64,000 nt of DNA from Cephalotus follicularis (GCA_001972305.1 BDDD01000421.1:124001-188000); one strand, 5' to 3'. Counted from the first letter of the stretch, positions 45,541-57,435 are shown. Notes: a model not told the origin generated them from the sequence alone. Made by a program: numbers and translations.

Positions 45541-46021
45541 CACATGTATTGCATCATCTCATTGGCATTATCATGTTTTTATTTTCACTATTATGAACTT
45601 TGGTACTATGTTTTAACTTCTAAGTTTGTAAACTTTAAATGTTAGTTTGTGTTTTAAGTTATGAACCTTTTTATATGTTATAGAACCTTGTGTTTAGGTT
45701 TTATATAAAGTGTTCTTTGCAAGTTTGATTGCAAGTTGTCATCAATGTTTTTTTTATTGCTAATTTTAATTTGTTATGAATTTTTTCAAGTTAATATAAA
45801 CTTGCCATGACCCTTTTTGATGCTATACGAAAAATGGGAGAAAAAGACATGCCGAGTTATGCTAAGTTGCTAGAAAAAGATGAGCTAAGTTGCTAACTCC
45901 AAGGTATATTTTTATTTTTTATGCATATGTTGAGGGTGAGCTACATTCAAGCTCTTCATCCCTTAAGGGGGAGCCTCTCAATTTTAAACTAAACTCTAGC
46001 AACCACTACAAAAAAAAAGGG

Positions 46022-46070
46022 CAACAGCGAGGGCAGTTGGCGAGGGCGCATACTCCCTTCGCCACATGTA
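46022..46070 (+). repeat. Left subterminal repeats of the CACTA element
   Basis: GCGAGGGCAG, GCGAGGGCGC and the inverted CCCTTCGCC occur within about 50 bp of the left end. The same word is repeated near the right end. Such subterminal repeats bind the TNPA-type protein in En/Spm; binding here is inferred. Confidence 0.7.
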
Positions 46071-46454
46071 ACCCTACAATACCGGCTTCCCTTCTATTTT
46101 TTTCTTTCACGCCACACTACTCCTTTTCTCCATTTATACCAAAACCGTTGCAGATCACCACTCCATTTTCACGGCCGCTATAACACCCTGTGTTATATTT
46201 TGGAAAATAACCATTTAAGTATGCAATTTATGTGTGCCTGCCATTCATTATAATTTGTGAGACTTCGGTGATTTATTTAAGGCATGCACTGATTTATTTT
46301 GGAACCAATGCCTTTGCAAATGTGGCCTCTGAAGGAGTTGTAGACCTTGGCAAGAGGAGGCATTGTGGGTTTCAAGAGGTGGATCACAAGGGAAGCTCTA
46401 GCTGCTTCGATATACTTCTGTTGGATTGAAGGCTGTTTCTTAATGAGTGTATAG

Positions 46455-46590
46455 TAAACCTGCGTTAGCAGAGCAGACTTGCAGAGCAGTGTAAAGCAGA
46501 CCTGCGTTAGCAGAGCATACCTGCGTTAGCAGAGCAGACTTGCAGAGCAGTGCAGAGCAGACCTGCGTTAACTGTTGTAGAGCAGACCAG
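46455..46590 (+). repeat. GCAGAGCAGACCTGCGTTA repeats near the Tekay-like LTR start
   Basis: CCTGCGTTAGCAGAGCAGAC-type units occur four times, alternating with TTGCAGAGCAGTG units. This array is tighter than the others and lies about 280 bp after the LTR start. Confidence 0.85.
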
Positions 46591-46832
46591 ATCCTGGAGT
46601 ATGCTCGACATCATGTTCGCTTGTGGGGTGTTTAGCATAAAAATGTGTTGTTTTTAATGCATTATTTGTGATATTTTTATGCTTGGAATAGACTACTTTG
46701 GTTGTGTTTTAATGATTTTCAGGTACAAATGTTAAATGACCAAAGTGCAAGAATACTACCCAAAGTTGTGCAAATTGGAGTTTAAAAGAGTAAAGATCGA
46801 AGAATGGACAAATTCTGCAGAAAACAGGGCAA

Positions 46833-47228
46833 AAGCGTCGACGCCTTTCATATACAAGTCGATGTCTTTTCTGGGTTTCATCAAACGCGTCGATGTCTTT
46901 CATTAAAGTCGATGTCTTTTCTGGGTTGGACAAATCGCGTCGACGTCTTTCAAGAAGAAATCGACGTATTTTCTGGAAAATACAACAGACTTCAAAGAGC
47001 TATGAAAAAGAAGTCGACGTCTTTCACAAAGAAGTCGACGCCTTTCATGCAGATCGACGTCTTTCAACATTCACATCGATGTCTTTGAGCAAAATTGTCC
47101 TGTAACTTTTGGAGCAAAAGAAGTCGACGTCTTTCACAAAGAAGTCGACGCCTTTCACTCGCATCTCCGCAAAGTCGCGATTTTTACACAAAGAAGTCGA
47201 CGCCTTTCAAAAGAAGTCGACGTCTTCC
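46833..47228 (+). repeat. AAGTCGACGTCTTTC-type motif array upstream of the LTR TATA box
   Basis: About 14 units in 400 bp, eight with an intact GTCGAC. Most read AAGTCGACGTCTTTC or AAGTCGACGCCTTTC, and early ones have TCGATGTCTTTTCTGGGTT extensions. The array ends 85 bp before TATATAAA. It is related to but distinct from the array in the other Athila LTR (11745-12165), which has no CTTTC tail. Confidence 0.85.
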
Positions 47229-47579
47229 TCTGCAGCAGAAATAGAAAGTTCAGATTTTTGCCATATTTTGTAACTATGATTGCTTTTATTCCGTTTTTGA
47301 TCAATTGTATAGTATATAAACAATGTTATTTTCGGCAAAAATAAGTAAGTACTGTAAGTAAGTAAGTAGGGTAGATTAAAGTAGAGTAGTAGAGTAGTAA
47401 CCCTAATTCTCCTTCTCTCCTTAGTTTAGTTTTCATTATGCTTAGTAGCTAGTTTTTCAAGGTTTTGGGTTAGAACAAAGCCTAGATTGTTATTGTTTCA
47501 ATTCCATCAATAAAAAAATCCTTGAATATTTTATTTGTTCTTCAATAAAGAGAATAGAGTCGTTGCTTAGGGGTTCAAC

Positions 47580-48300
47580 ACAAGTTAATCAAATTGATCA
47601 AAACACCCCTATGTGTTCTTGGTGCCAGTCACCAAGTCATGTGATCGAAGAATGCCAAAGCTACATCGAAAATCAATGCACTCCTGAGAATGTGTCTGCT
47701 ATGAACTAATACAACCTGTATCGTAAGACTTACAGTCCGGGTTGGCGAAATCATCCAAACTTCTCATGGAGTCAAGGGCAAAACATGCGAGGACAATCAA
47801 ATTTTTCGGGGCAGCCTTCTAGCGTTGGTGCCCCACCTTCACACTTTTCGGGACAACCTTCGAGCTTTTCTAGTCAGTTTGCACCACAGTAAACATTTCA
47901 AAGGTTTTCCATTCAAACAATGTCCAACCCTCCTTCCCACAAAATAAATTCCAAAATCAACAATCACCTGGATTGTTGAACCAAAGGGAAGATACGTCTA
48001 GGATTTCGTCTTTAGAAAAGAGCATGGAACTTCTTATGAGCACTGTGATGACTAGTCAACATAACCTAGAAAAGCAAATCTCTCAGCTAGCATCTGCGGT
48101 GCATACAAGAGAAAAAGGGAAAATGCCTTCCCAATCCGAACCGAATCCTAGAACGAATATGATTCAGCCCGATCGTATCCAACCGCAATCTAATCCGCAA
48201 TGCTCATCTTCTTCCGGCCCATCTGACCAAGCATTTGCCTTGCGAAGTGGAAGTGAGTACCAACCAGCGGATAAAACAGAAAATTCAACGAGGAGTTGGT
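47580..48300 (+). pseudogene. Athila Gag C-terminal region
   Basis: The frame from about 47611 reads CSWCQSPSHVIEEC (a zinc-knuckle-like CxxC...H...C), then YSPGWRNHPNFSWSQGQ, a highly typical Athila Gag tail. Repeats of SGQPSS follow. Stops at about 47707 and 47890 break it. The frame 47973-48368 continues with SSLEKSMELLMSTVMTSQ, a coiled-coil-like stretch. Most of gag (capsid core) is deleted. Confidence 0.8.
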
Positions 48301-49063
48301 TGAGTCATTTGCGCATGATAAATCAAAAGAACAGTTGGTTGACTCTTTTGTGCAACCAACAAATTTAGATGTGCAAGAAGAAGTTAGAGAAGAGAAAGAA
48401 GAAGAGAAAAAGGAACAATTAATGGAAATACCCAAGCGTTCATTTGATCCACCAGCTCCCTTTCCAAAAAGATTGCAAAGCAAGAAAGCCCCAGCAATGG
48501 AAAAGATCATTGAAATATTTAGGCAAGTGCAAATCAATATCCCATTGCTTGAAGCTATCGAGCAGGTGCCCTCTTACACAAAAGTCCTTAAAGACTTATG
48601 CACTAAAAAGAGGATCCTTCAGACTCCCAAAAAGGCTTTCTTGGCAGCCAACATTAGTACAATGTTTTCGCAATCCACGATGCGAAAGTATAAAGATCCT
48701 GGCTGCCCGACAATCTCTTGTGTAATTGATAACACCAGAATCGATCATGCCTTGCTCGATTTAGGAGCGAGTGTGAATTTGTTACCTTCGGAAGTTTTTG
48801 AGCAACTAGGTTTAGGAGAGTTGCTCCCGGCCACCATAACTTTGCAATTAGCTGATAGGTCGGTAAAAGTACCAAAAGGGAAAATTGAGGATGTTTTGAT
48901 AAAGGTTGGTGAGTTTTTCTTTCCTGTCGACTTTGTCGTATTAGATACCCAACCTGTTGTGAACATAAAAGACCAAATCCCAGTTATCCTTGGTAGACCA
49001 TTCTTGGCCACTAGTAATGCATTGATCAATTGCCGAAATGGTCTTATGAAGTTGAGTTTTTGA
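48296..49063 (+). CDS. Athila aspartic protease domain, still open
   Basis: This 255-codon frame is open without stops. After a Glu/Lys-rich linker it reads KIIEIFRQVQINIPLLEAI and VPSYTKVLKDLCTKKR, as in the other Athila copy at 2880-2990. The protease site is ALLDLGASVNLLPSEVF (about 48748-48798). The second block is VILGRPFLATSNALINC. It ends at TGA 49061-49063, where the sister copy continues toward RT. Coding integrity is better than in any other retroelement ORF here, which suggests this derivative is relatively young or was selected while gag-protease worked. Confidence 0.75.
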   Translation: MVESFAHDKSKEQLVDSFVQPTNLDVQEEVREEKEEEKKEQLMEIPKRSFDPPAPFPKRLQSKKAPAMEKIIEIFRQVQINIPLLEAIEQVPSYTKVLKDLCTKKRILQTPKKAFLAANISTMFSQSTMRKYKDPGCPTISCVIDNTRIDHALLDLGASVNLLPSEVFEQLGLGELLPATITLQLADRSVKVPKGKIEDVLIKVGEFFFPVDFVVLDTQPVVNIKDQIPVILGRPFLATSNALINCRNGLMKLSF

Positions 49064-49072
49064 AATTCGTCG

Positions 49073-49872
49073 ATGGATTTTAACATCTTTCGTTTGGGAA
49101 AGCATCAATCTGACTTTGATGATGTCTACGTGATTCGCTCGATTCATGATACCATTGATTCATATTTTAATATCGACTTTGATCGCAATTTCAAGAAGGA
49201 ATTCGAGATTGAGGAAGTTAAACAAAAGGATGGATTGATGTGGCTTGAAAATGAGGAAGCGCTAGCATGGTTAGAAAGAAAGCTCAATGAGCCAACATCG
49301 GATAGTGAATGGGATCATCTATCCCATTACACACACAAACTCGCTACGCCTGACCAAACGTACTTTGACGAAGATTTTGAGAATAACTTCATGGAATGTT
49401 TGCAAGAATTCGAGGAATTGGAGGTTACGCAAAAGGAGATATTGAGTTGGTTGGATGATGGGATCAACGATTTTTTTTTGGATAATCAATGGTTGGTTGG
49501 CCACGATTTTTGTGATTCTCTTGATGGTTTCTACTGGTGGAGATCGTGTTGGGATGGTTCTAAAATTGTAAAAATTGTTTTCTCCCATTGTGTGTGTAAG
49601 GTTGCTAAGATAGGCTTAGGTGATGCATTTGAATGTTTTTGTTCTCTAGATGGTTTTTAGTGGTGGACATCCTTTTGGGATGATGCGTATATTGTTCAAA
49701 CTATGCTTTCACGTGGTATTTTTGAGTTCGTTAAGACAAGTATTGGAGACGCATTCGAAGAGAAAATTGAGCGAGCATTAAGGAAGCAAGCACTAACATT
49801 TTTCAAATTTAAAGCTTCATTGATTAAAGAGGCCATGGACTTTCATGAGCCTCGTTATTTTGAGCCTCCATG
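49073..49872 (+). pseudogene. Unrecognised acidic ORF in place of pol
   Basis: The first ~30 residues (MDFNIFRLGKHQSDFDDVYV) match the usual post-protease linker of Athila. The rest has no counterpart in RT or integrase. It is rich in Trp, Asp and Glu (LMWLENEEALAWLERKL, EILSWLDDGINDFF). A ~41-residue unit is repeated: LDGFYWWRSCWDGSK...IGLGDAFE at about 49519-49640 and LDGF-stop-WWTSFWDDAY...SIGDAFE at about 49642-49765. The stop at 49658 replaces the Tyr codon of repeat 1; the frame then stays open to a TGA at 49870. No function is proposed. Confidence 0.6.
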
Positions 49873-49964
49873 ATAATATCCGGTAAACCCTATCCCTTTG
49901 TTCTTTATTTTATTACATTGTTTCTTATATTTGTAGTTGGCGAATAAATGGTGCTTAATTCAAC

Positions 49965-50135
49965 GAAGTCTACTCATACGATTTGTCGCAACGAACACAC
50001 TTCGTATAGACCTAGCATGTCTACTCATACGTCTTGCTGCCGTTATCGTTGCCGTACTTCGTATAGACCTAGCATGTCTACTCATACGTCTTGTCATCAC
50101 CGCCGCACTCCGTATAGACCTAGCTCTTTTTGTTT
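49965..50135 (+). repeat. ~57-bp tandem repeat, three copies
   Basis: Each unit contains ACTTCGTATAGACCTAGC (third copy ACTCCGTATAGACCTAGC) and the first two continue GTCTACTCATACG. It lies between the Athila 3' non-coding block and the LTR-like end. Confidence 0.85.
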
Positions 50136-52499
50136 ATCAAGGTATGATTGTTCAACTTTATGGAATTGTTCAATACAATCTACGGTGAGTTTCTATACCC
50201 TAAAACCGTTTCTTTATTATATATTCTCTTCACTTTTATTTATTGCATGCTTTATTTCTTAGTAATTTGAATTCATCGTTTTCAATCATTAACGGCTTAA
50301 TTTCTTGCTTTGTTTATTTATTTTACTTTGCATAATTAGGAGTAGTTTTTGATAGTTTATCTTCAAATTTGGTATACTTCGCTTAGGTTGAATAAATTAC
50401 AACTAGTTTACGTTTCCCTGCGTTCGACCCGTTACTGCATGATCCGTGCACTTGCGGCTATAAATTTTAAAACATTCTTTTTAACAGTGAACAATCATGC
50501 CCTGGGGGGGACATGCCCGGGGAGGACATGTCCGAAGTTAGTCATCCAATGAGGACATGCTCGAGGATGGCTCGTCCGGGGAAGGCATGTCTTAGGATGG
50601 AGGTGCAGGCCTGGCTTGTGTTACATCATGTTGTGTTGGTATCCCCTGCCCGGGATCCCAGGCAAGACGTAGTGTTACGTTCTTTGCCCTGGCTCCCTCC
50701 CCTGGCATGTTCCTTTAGTGGAACGGTGCGTTTGGGCAGTGGTTGTTGTGTGTGTTCCCTTTAGTTAAGCGGTGAGTTTTGGGGAATGGTTTTATGTAAA
50801 GGTTATTTACAGTTTTTCCATTCCTTCTTTGTCCCTTCTCTGCCGTGTGTTTCTTCGGGCATTTCTTATTTTTATGCCTTAGGTGCGTTTGGCCTGGGGA
50901 GCGTGGCTCTCCTCGGCAGCGTGTTTTTAACGCCTGCCCTAGCCTTATCATTAGCCTTTGTTTGTTGGGGTTTTGGTTAGGGATCCAGGTGGGGGATCCT
51001 TCCACCTGGCATGGCCGTCCCCGGGCGGGGGTGCTCAGGAACGGGGCGTGCCACTAGGTGACTAGGTCACCTTCCTATATTACGTATCATCATGATTATG
51101 ATATTGTACTTTGTACTCTGATGCTGGTACTCTGTGATATGTCACATATGATGCCAGTCGAGGGTGAGGTGTACACACGACACTCAACTCTCCTTAGCAG
51201 GCTCATTGTCTATGATGGGGTGTTATATGGGACTGCCCCTGGGTATCCATAGCTTGGATTTGTAGCGTACCATTGGTCTATGATGGTATGCTGAGTGTGA
51301 GTGCAGCAGAGCTCCATTACTCACATGTCGGATCGTGTTTGGTTATTTGATTATATTGATGTGTTTGCATGCGGTTTCTCAGACTAGGGCTAGGGTCCGT
51401 GCAGTCATATGCCGGTCCCTCGAACGAGGTTGAGATATGGTACGTGCGGTTTCTTGGATGAGGGCTAGGGTCCGTGCAGTCATACGCCTGCCCCTTGGAC
51501 GAGGTTGAGATATGTTGCACATTGTTTCTTGGACGAGGGCTAGGGTCTGTGCGGTGATACGCAGGCCCCTCGGAGAGGCTGAGGTATAGGTACTCTACAC
51601 CGGTGTATGAAGGATGATGTACACATCCTGTAGCCTATTGACCTGTGATTATTGCTACAACGACTGTATTGTGATGTCATGATATATGACGGTGATATAA
51701 GATACGGCGTTCACATGATATGTGACGGTGATATGATGTATGATGATGACAGTATAGTTGTACCAACATCCCTGGATGTTATGATTTATATGGGCACATT
51801 TCTTTATTTATGATTATTGATCGTATTCGTAACTCTGGATATTTTATTGCACCCTGTTTTTTTATTATGATTCTATTGTACTCGAGAAGTACTATCTGAG
51901 TTTTGAGATTTGCTTAATAGATTTCATTGTTGAGTTACGAATTCCTTTCTTTTTTGAGTCTCGTTGATGTCATATTCATTCCATGGATTTATTCCACTTT
52001 ATTTATGGCTTTATATATATTTTTGATCATGCCATGTCGTTTTCATTCAGTACATCCGGTTATTCAAGGATGTAACAGGGAATGACTTATCCCAACTCAC
52101 TTAGACATTTGGACTAACCCCCTCTTATTTAAATTTTTCAGTTGAGGCAACAGTTGACAATCCACTTGATCCACCAGTCCAGTAGCATTTGAGTCTACTA
52201 GAGGTAGACCACGGGAGTATAGGCACCTTACAGTGGCAGAGTTGGCCAGTAACACATACATGAATGGGGACGTACGGGATTGTTATGATGTTCATGTTTG
52301 ATAACTGGAATTATTATGAGATATTGATATATTTGGAGTAATAATGATTCTGGATGGTTAATATGTTGAAATAGGGTATCTTTAATTGATTGTGGTATCC
52401 TTGTGATGGATATGAAATAAATTAACTGTTGATTTCTCCTTCGGAAATGTGGAATATAAATTGTGGTTTGAACTGTAACTTTAGCAACCGTTTGCGATG

Positions 52500-52770
52500 T
52501 TCTGCTAAGGCAGAGCTCGAACAACTGAAGGATTAGCTCAGAATGTTAAGGCAGAGCTCAGACAAGTGAAGGCACAGCTCGGACAAGTAAAGGCAGAGCT
52601 CTGAATGTCAGGGCAGACCTCGGAGGTAGAGATCAGAGGTAGAGGTCAGAGCTCAAAGCTCAAATTCAGTCCTCTGAGCTTGAAGGCAGTCCTCAGAGGT
52701 AGAGGTCAGACCTTGTAGCAAAGAAGGTAAGGTAGAGCTCTGGAAGCTAAGGCAGACCTCGGCGCTTAGC
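52500..52770 (+). repeat. GGCAGAGCTC / GCAGACCTCGG / AGAGGTCAGA motif array near the Tekay-like LTR end
   Basis: About 15 units of 12-20 bp, for example AAGGCAGAGCTCAGACAAG, AAGGCACAGCTCGGACAAG, GGGCAGACCTCGGAGG and AGAGGTCAGAGCTC. No such array is present at the matching place of the sister LTR (22203-22500). The vocabulary is shared with the minus-strand reading of the copia LTR array at 21931-22202. Confidence 0.75.
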
Positions 52771-52876
52771 GCCCTGTTCTTTGCAAAACACGCTGTTTGG
52801 TGTAAAAAATTTGTTATAGTTTAGCACGGCTCGTTTGGTGGGGTCACAACCTCGTAGGATGGGTCGTGTCAACCGC

Positions 52877-53782
52877 ACTCCACTCCACCGTACTCACAGC
52901 AGATCACCTCCGCACGCACGCACGCATTGTGCCTATGCTCCACCACACCCAAAGTCCCACTGCGTACAGCACCTCTTACGGACTGTCGCTCACCACCACA
53001 CGCACAGGGTAGCCGAATCTGCTTCTCTCCTCCATCAGTTTTTTTTTTAAATTTAATGTTATTTAATTTAATTTTTATTAGTTTTTTTAATTTATGCAGA
53101 TTTTATATATATATGTATATATATATATGTGTATTGGTATTTCTAAGTTTATTAAAACATGCTTTTATATTACTTTGAATACTGCATAATGCTGGAATAG
53201 ATAAGTGAGAAGTGAATGCATGCTCAAATCAAATAGATAAAGTATTATTGAAGTTTCTTTTTTAGAGTATTATTGAAGTATCTTGTAATTTTTTATATTA
53301 AAATGAAAGTTTGAGGATTGATCATGTTTAAATTTATTGTAGAGTTCAGTTAGGGTTTAGGATTAAAGTTGAGAGAAACCTTAAATTCCCGTTCATGATT
53401 CGTTCAATAGGGGTGAATCATGAATTGTCCAATTCAGACAGTTCTCGCATACGTACGTTCACTGCAGGATATATCGTTATTTTGTAAACATAGTTTTTTT
53501 CAAGAAAGTTTCAGTTACACTCCTTAAACACGTTCCTCGGATGCATAATTAAACCGATTAATTCAATTTAATTTGTGTATTTGAGGAACCGTGGGGAGAT
53601 GCTGCCGAAATTTTCTCGGAGTGAACTATGAACATGAGATAACGAAATTAGTGGAGGTACATAGTCGGGAATGGGATAGGGCCATACCTATTAGAGTTAG
53701 GTGTTGAGATACACTTCGGAGAGTGCATTTTGAAAAAAGAATACTTGAATCTAACAATCTTCTACCCTACTTGTAGAAAAAA
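52877..53782. other. CACTA left arm between the nested LTR and the transposase gene
   Basis: It holds CACGCACGCACG-type short repeats at about 52913-52925, AT-rich DNA with a TA microsatellite near 53105-53130, and a possible 5' leader. No ORF is convincing. Confidence 0.6.
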
Positions 53783-56700
53783 ATGTCTGTGGAAAGCAGT
53801 TGTATGCGTAGGCGGGTTGACTGGGGGTTACTAACGGGGGAATTTAACAGGGGTGTGCTTAGTTCCCTAGATTTTGCATTCTCAAATGGAGAGTTTGTCT
53901 GGAATAGTAAAATAAAATGTCCTTGCAACTGTTACAAGTTAAGGGCATTTGGAACTCGATCTAAAGTGTAGTTACATTTGTTGAAGAACGGTTTCACCCT
54001 CGATTACACGTTGTGGGATCAACATAAAGAAATGAGGGAACGCCGTCAGGATGAAGTAGAGAAGCCAGACCCCTCGGGTCCGAGCAATCCTTTTGTTGAT
54101 CTCGTAATGGATGCTGGGGGGTTTGAGTTTGATAATCGTGAAGATGACGAGCCAGCCGACGAATTTCCGAATCCCAATGCAAAGAAGTTCTATGACCTGT
54201 TTAAGGATGTGGATGAACCATTATGGAATGGCTGTAAAAAACACACCAAGCTGTCTATGATGACGCGACTCATGAATGTCAAGTCTAAGTATGGGATTCC
54301 TAATGAAGGGGCTGAGGAAATTCTTCAGATCCTTAAGAGCAGAATGCCTGAGGATGAGAAGTTGCCGGAGTCTTATTACAAGCTGAAACATATTATGAAG
54401 ACATTAGGATTAGGCTACAAAAAGATAGATGCATGTGTCAATGATTGTATGTTGTATTACAGGGAGCACAAGTGTGCTACAGAGTGTCCAACATGTAATC
54501 ATCCTAGATTCAAACCTAGCGGTGGGGGAAAGAGAAAGAAACAGGTACCTTACAAGGTTTTGCGTCACTTTCCAGTGGCACCAAGACTTTAGAGGTTGTT
54601 TCAATTAGATAAAACATATGCTAATATGAGGTGTCATAGTAAGAAGAGGAAGGATAACGATGAAAATGAAGTGGGAATGGTATACCCGGTTGACGGTGAA
54701 GCTTGGAAGCACTTTGATATTACTTTTCCATCTTTTGCTGCAAAGGTTGGCAATGTTAGAATAGGATTAGCAACGGACGGGTTTTGTCCTTTTTGGATTA
54801 GTATCAGTGTTTACTCTTGCTGGCTTGTTTTTGTTTTCCTATATAATATTCCACCTTAGCTGTGTATGACGAAGGGTTTGGAAAGATATTGATGTGTTTT
54901 TGCATCCGCTTGTTGACGAGTTGAAGATGTTGTGGGAAACTGGAGTTGAAACCTATGATGCATCACGCAAGAAGAACTTTCAGATGAGGGAAGCTTTAAT
55001 GTGGACGATTAGTGACTTTCCTGCCTATGGAATGCTGTCAGACAGGAGTACTCGTGGTCATTTGGCATGCCCCTATTGCATGGGTCAGACTAAGGGTTTT
55101 AGATTGAAGCATGTCAGAAATGTTCGTGGTTTGATCGTCATCATCAATTGTTGCCCACAGACCACCAATTTAGAAGAGACATAAGAAATTCTTGAAGGGT
55201 TGATGGGTGACCGGGGTGGGTGTGGAGAGGTTATCAGGGGAAGAAGTAGTGGATCAACTCCTTGAGTTGAATGAAGTTGTCTTTGGAAAAGGTGTACCAG
55301 CTATTACGATTCCCGGGTTCGGGAGAGTACACAATTAGACTAAACGAAGTATCTTCTTCGAATTTCCTTATTAGAGTAAAGTACTAGTCAGACACAAGTT
55401 GGACGTCATACACATCAAGAAGAATGTATTTGAAAATATTTTCAACATGGTCATCAATGTGAAGGGAAAAACAAAGGACCATCTACAAGCTTGACTTGAT
55501 CTAAAAGAGTTGATAATAAGACCTGAATTGCATGCAGAAGAGGTGGATGAGCGCTTCATATTTCCTCCAGCAAAATATTTATTGAACAGTGAATAAATCA
55601 GACAAATATGTGAATGGATGACAAAGATTATGTTTCATGATGCCTATGCCTCAAACATATCTCGGTGTGTGAATGTCTCATAGTGTAAGGTTTCGGGTTT
55701 GAAGAGCCATGATTACCATGTCTTCATGCAGAGGCTTCTTTCAATTGCATTTTCTGAGTTATTGCCGAGAAATATCATTGTTGTATTGGCAGAGGTCAGT
55801 GAGTTTTTTCAGAATATATGCTCAACATCGAACGGTGCTGTGAAGATAGACTTGCTCCAAAGTAACATTGTTCAAACAATTTGCAAAATGGAGAAGATAT
55901 TTCCTCCATCATTTTTTGATACGATGGAACATCTTCTCGTCCACTTAGCTTACAAAGCGAAAGTATATGGGTCGGTTCAGAATACGTGGATGTATTCAAT
56001 TGAGTGGTACCGTTACTTCTTATTTCTCTTTTTGAGAATGTTCATCTTTGTACGATCTTAAAAAGATGATTAAGAGCAAAGCTCGTGCAGAAGGGTCGAT
56101 TGCCAAGGAATACATTGTTCACGAGTTGACAACTTTTTGTTTGTATTATTTAGAACCTGATGTCCTGACAAAGTTGAATCGACCTGATCGAAACTGCGAT
56201 GAGGGTGTTGTTGCTAGTAACGGATTGCTATCCATATTTAGTCACCCAGGTAAAGCACTGGGCCAGACAGATAAAAGAGATATGACAAACAGAGAGTGTG
56301 AAGCTGCATATTTGTACATCATTTTGAACTACGATGAAGTCACCCCTCTGGTTGAGAAAGTATACATATATATTATACTAAGTTTATACTTTCTTTCTAT
56401 GAATTATCCAATTTGAACGTATCTCACTTATATTCTTTGCTGTAGTGAGTACGAACAACTAATCAGTAAATTAAATCCTAATATTACCCCCAAACAAATT
56501 GAAGAAGAATGCTATGCACACTTTGTGAAGTGGTTTCAACGCAGTGTAAGTAATGCACTCTCTGTCGACACAGCATTTATCAGTTTCATATTTTGTAAGT
56601 GTTGATTTTGATTTCTATATTTTATGTGTATGTATTGCACACTTAATAGGTTAAGAATGACAAGGAACGTGTACGAAATTTAGCAAGTGGACCTGCTACT

Positions 56701-57435
56701 AGAGTATGGTCGTGGAAGGGGTATGTCATCAACGGGTACAAGTTTCACACCAATGATGCATCGAGGACCTCAACAACTCAAAATTAGGGTGTCATGATCA
56801 AAGGGAGCACTTGGAATGATAGTTGTAGTGACTTCTACAGAGCCTTGGTCGACGTTGTAGAGTTTGATTTCTACGGAAAAGACAACAAAGTTGTTTTATT
56901 CAAGTGTGATTGGGTTGACACTTCGTATAGAGATACTAAAGTAGATGAATTTGGGATTGTTCGTTTGAACCCAAAAAAAGAACTCCCTACTTACGAGCCG
57001 TTGATGCTGGCAAGTCAAGCTGTGCAAGTGTTCTACGCACGTAGCGTTTCCAACGATCGTAGGTAAAATTGGTGAATAACTGTGATAAAAACGAAACCCA
57101 TAAATGCTTATATCCTTCCTGATTATGAAGAAGAAGATGACCACGATATGGGTATGGATTTGGCATTTCAAGAAGATGTCAACAGTAGGCCACTACGATC
57201 ATTTGCAAATAATGTAAGTCTTGAAAGTGATGATTCCCTTTGAGGAGATGGGGAAGGGGAGGATGTAGTAGTGCCTCCAAATGTTCGAATAAGGGATCCT
57301 ACGTCAGACCATGACAAAACGGATGATGAGGAAGAAGAATGGGAAGAGGAGGATTCTGACACGGATGAGGAGGACAAAGTGAGTGAATATGATTCCAATA
57401 GTCAAGATGATATGGATATTGATAACATAGATTAA
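53783..57435 (+). pseudogene. TNP2-like CACTA transposase
   Basis: It excises and moves CACTA elements. The N-terminal part (WNSKIKCPCNCYKLRAFGTRSK) is the transposase-associated zinc-binding region. The transposase_21 core follows: FYDLFKDVDEPLWNGCKKHTKLS, then TECPTCNHPRFK. Then TAG at 54590 (Gln usual), TAG at 54857 (Trp usual), and a frameshift before FLHPLVDELKMLWETGVETYDA and LACPYCMGQTKGF. The LDVIHIKKNVFENI block is at about 55400-55440. Next come a DUF4218-like stretch (MEKIFPPSFFDTMEHLLVHLA, then VHELTTFCLYYLEP) and a DUF4216-like one (VVLFKCDWVDTSYRDTKVDEFG). The acidic tail ends at 57435. Several introns are likely. Multiple stops; inactive. Confidence 0.88.

Larger units (their letters stand above)
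46629..50486 (+). mobile_element. Pol-less Athila derivative
   Basis: It starts TGTTTAGCATAAAAATGTG like the Athila LTR at 11533. A motif array and TATA box (TATATAAA, 47313-47320) follow. Near 47580 the sequence passes directly into the C-terminal part of gag, then protease, then an extra ORF. RT, RNase H and integrase are missing. Then come a short piece of the usual 3' region (49870-49940), a tandem repeat (49965-50135) and an LTR-like U5 end up to about 50486. The right end is approximate; a TGGGG word flanks both sides but does not fit a CA terminus. Confidence 0.75.
46179..52871 (+). mobile_element. Tekay-like Ty3 LTR nested in CACTA
   Basis: It starts TATAACACCC (decayed TGTGACACCC) and ends ATGGGTCGTGTCA, matching the inverted ends of the solo LTR at 22203-25815. 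The 5-bp flanks are GCCGC (46174-46178) and ACCGC (52872-52876), one mismatch. Internal blocks match 22203-25815 in reverse, for example TTGGACTAACCCCCTC near 52112 and the CATCATAGAC/GTCTATGATG region. The pol-less Athila at 46629 splits it. A ~75-bp unit with GAGGGCTAGGGTC occurs three times at about 51372-51580. ORFs in 50513-51252 and 52835-53178 are shadows in repeat DNA. Confidence 0.8.

Noticed and set aside
46804-47105. ORFs with VDVF/VDAF repeats
   Set aside because: Both are translations of the GTCGAC motif array in an LTR, not conserved between frames or copies.
52835-53178. ORFs with His/Arg/Pro-rich peptide
   Set aside because: They are due to CACGCACG-type simple repeats and AT-rich DNA in the CACTA arm.
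57168-57398. Ser-rich minus-strand ORF
   Set aside because: It is the antisense of the acidic Glu/Asp tail of the TNP2-like gene.
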